A stretch of DNA of 64,000 nt, from assembly GCA_022496805.1 (NCBI GenBank), contig CM040094.1, positions 3,061,501 to 3,125,500 on the forward strand, written 5' to 3'. The notes under the pieces are model-generated. The model was not told where the DNA came from. It saw only the letters and a program-made list of their open reading frames with translations, and searched no databases. Shown in pieces: positions 63,517 through 64,000 of the stretch. The number at the start of each line of letters is the position of its first letter. The stretch's first letter is position 1. Position numbers and translations under genes: made by a program. This stretch comes from Pohlia nutans (lineage: Eukaryota > Streptophyta > Bryopsida > Bryales > Mniaceae).

Positions 63517-64000
63517 TAACATGTAAGGTAGAAGCATCAGAAACTGTTAGGTACCAATTGTGGTCACCTATAAAAGCACCTGAGTTCCCAATCTATTTAT
63601 CACAAGCATTAATTATGAATACCAAGTTAGCAATTTGATTGGACTAAAAATGAAAGACAATTTCTAGTACACCTACTAACTTCAATAGTGGTCTATGCAT
63701 ATTAAGTTTGAAAATTTATAACAAAATCATACATTGTGAGAAAAATTAATTAAAAATTGAGCTTGGTTATTAAACCCAAAGTTTTATGTGTTGTAATTTT
63801 TTATCATTGAAAATGAGCGCTCCATGTAGGTTGAAATGCCTAAACTGACGGCAATTGTACCCCTTACCTTAATTGAACAAATTTCTTGGCAATCCCACAA
63901 AATATACAAATTTTCAACAGTATGATATATGAAAATTTGTTGGGATGAAAAATCTAGGATGACCCATTTTTTTCTAATGTAAAAGTAGCCACTTCCAAAA

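Overview
The window looks like nuclear DNA from a land plant that makes flagellated sperm. A bryophyte such as a liverwort is my inference; the taxon is not shown directly. It pairs an axonemal dynein heavy-chain gene (absent from flowering plants) with a plant-type secreted GDSL lipase, long AT-rich introns, many miniature transposons and a chromovirus-type Ty3/gypsy element.

Layout. (1) 162-22873, minus strand: the first 22 coding exons of a single-headed inner-arm dynein heavy chain. I joined them by splice sites and phase into 1,986 uninterrupted codons, from the start Met to AAA2. The rest of the gene lies beyond base 1. Its introns hold CACTA-like, hAT-like, foldback and TA-flanked miniature elements, some nested, and a 3-kb array of three back-to-back palindromes (about 16404-19405). 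(2) 22.9-32.7 kb: AT-rich intergenic DNA with a ~195-bp tandem repeat, a minisatellite, a Stowaway-like element and hAT-like MITEs. (3) 32800-35760, plus strand: a complete five-exon GDSL esterase/lipase gene (423 aa) with an hAT MITE in intron 1 and a CACTA MITE 62 bp after the stop. (4) 38.1-41.2 kb: a small two-coding-exon gene (105 aa) of unknown function behind an apparent intron-containing leader. (5) 41.2-51.1 kb: repeat-rich DNA with a 1.65-kb foldback-type element, a SINE-like unit, a (TA)n tract and the 3' end of a non-LTR retrotransposon. (6) 51549-57904, minus strand: a Ty3/gypsy chromovirus with 391-bp LTRs that look identical and 5-bp target duplications. It has a stop in gag, a frameshift before the chromodomain and an additional 3' ORF; its U3 contains two perfect four-unit heat-shock-element arrays. 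It sits inside an older MITE. (7) 59.2-60.6 kb: degenerate duplications of exon-like DNA. (8) 60611-63237, plus strand: the first exons of a class-I-like glutamine synthetase family gene with a mitochondrial-type presequence, running off the right end.

The genes do not form a pathway. The dynein points to ciliary motility, the lipase to extracellular lipid or cuticle chemistry, and the GS-like gene to nitrogen or amine metabolism. Most of the remaining DNA is transposon-derived. Exon joins were checked by hand for GT/AG and phase; family names come from remembered motifs, not from a database search.
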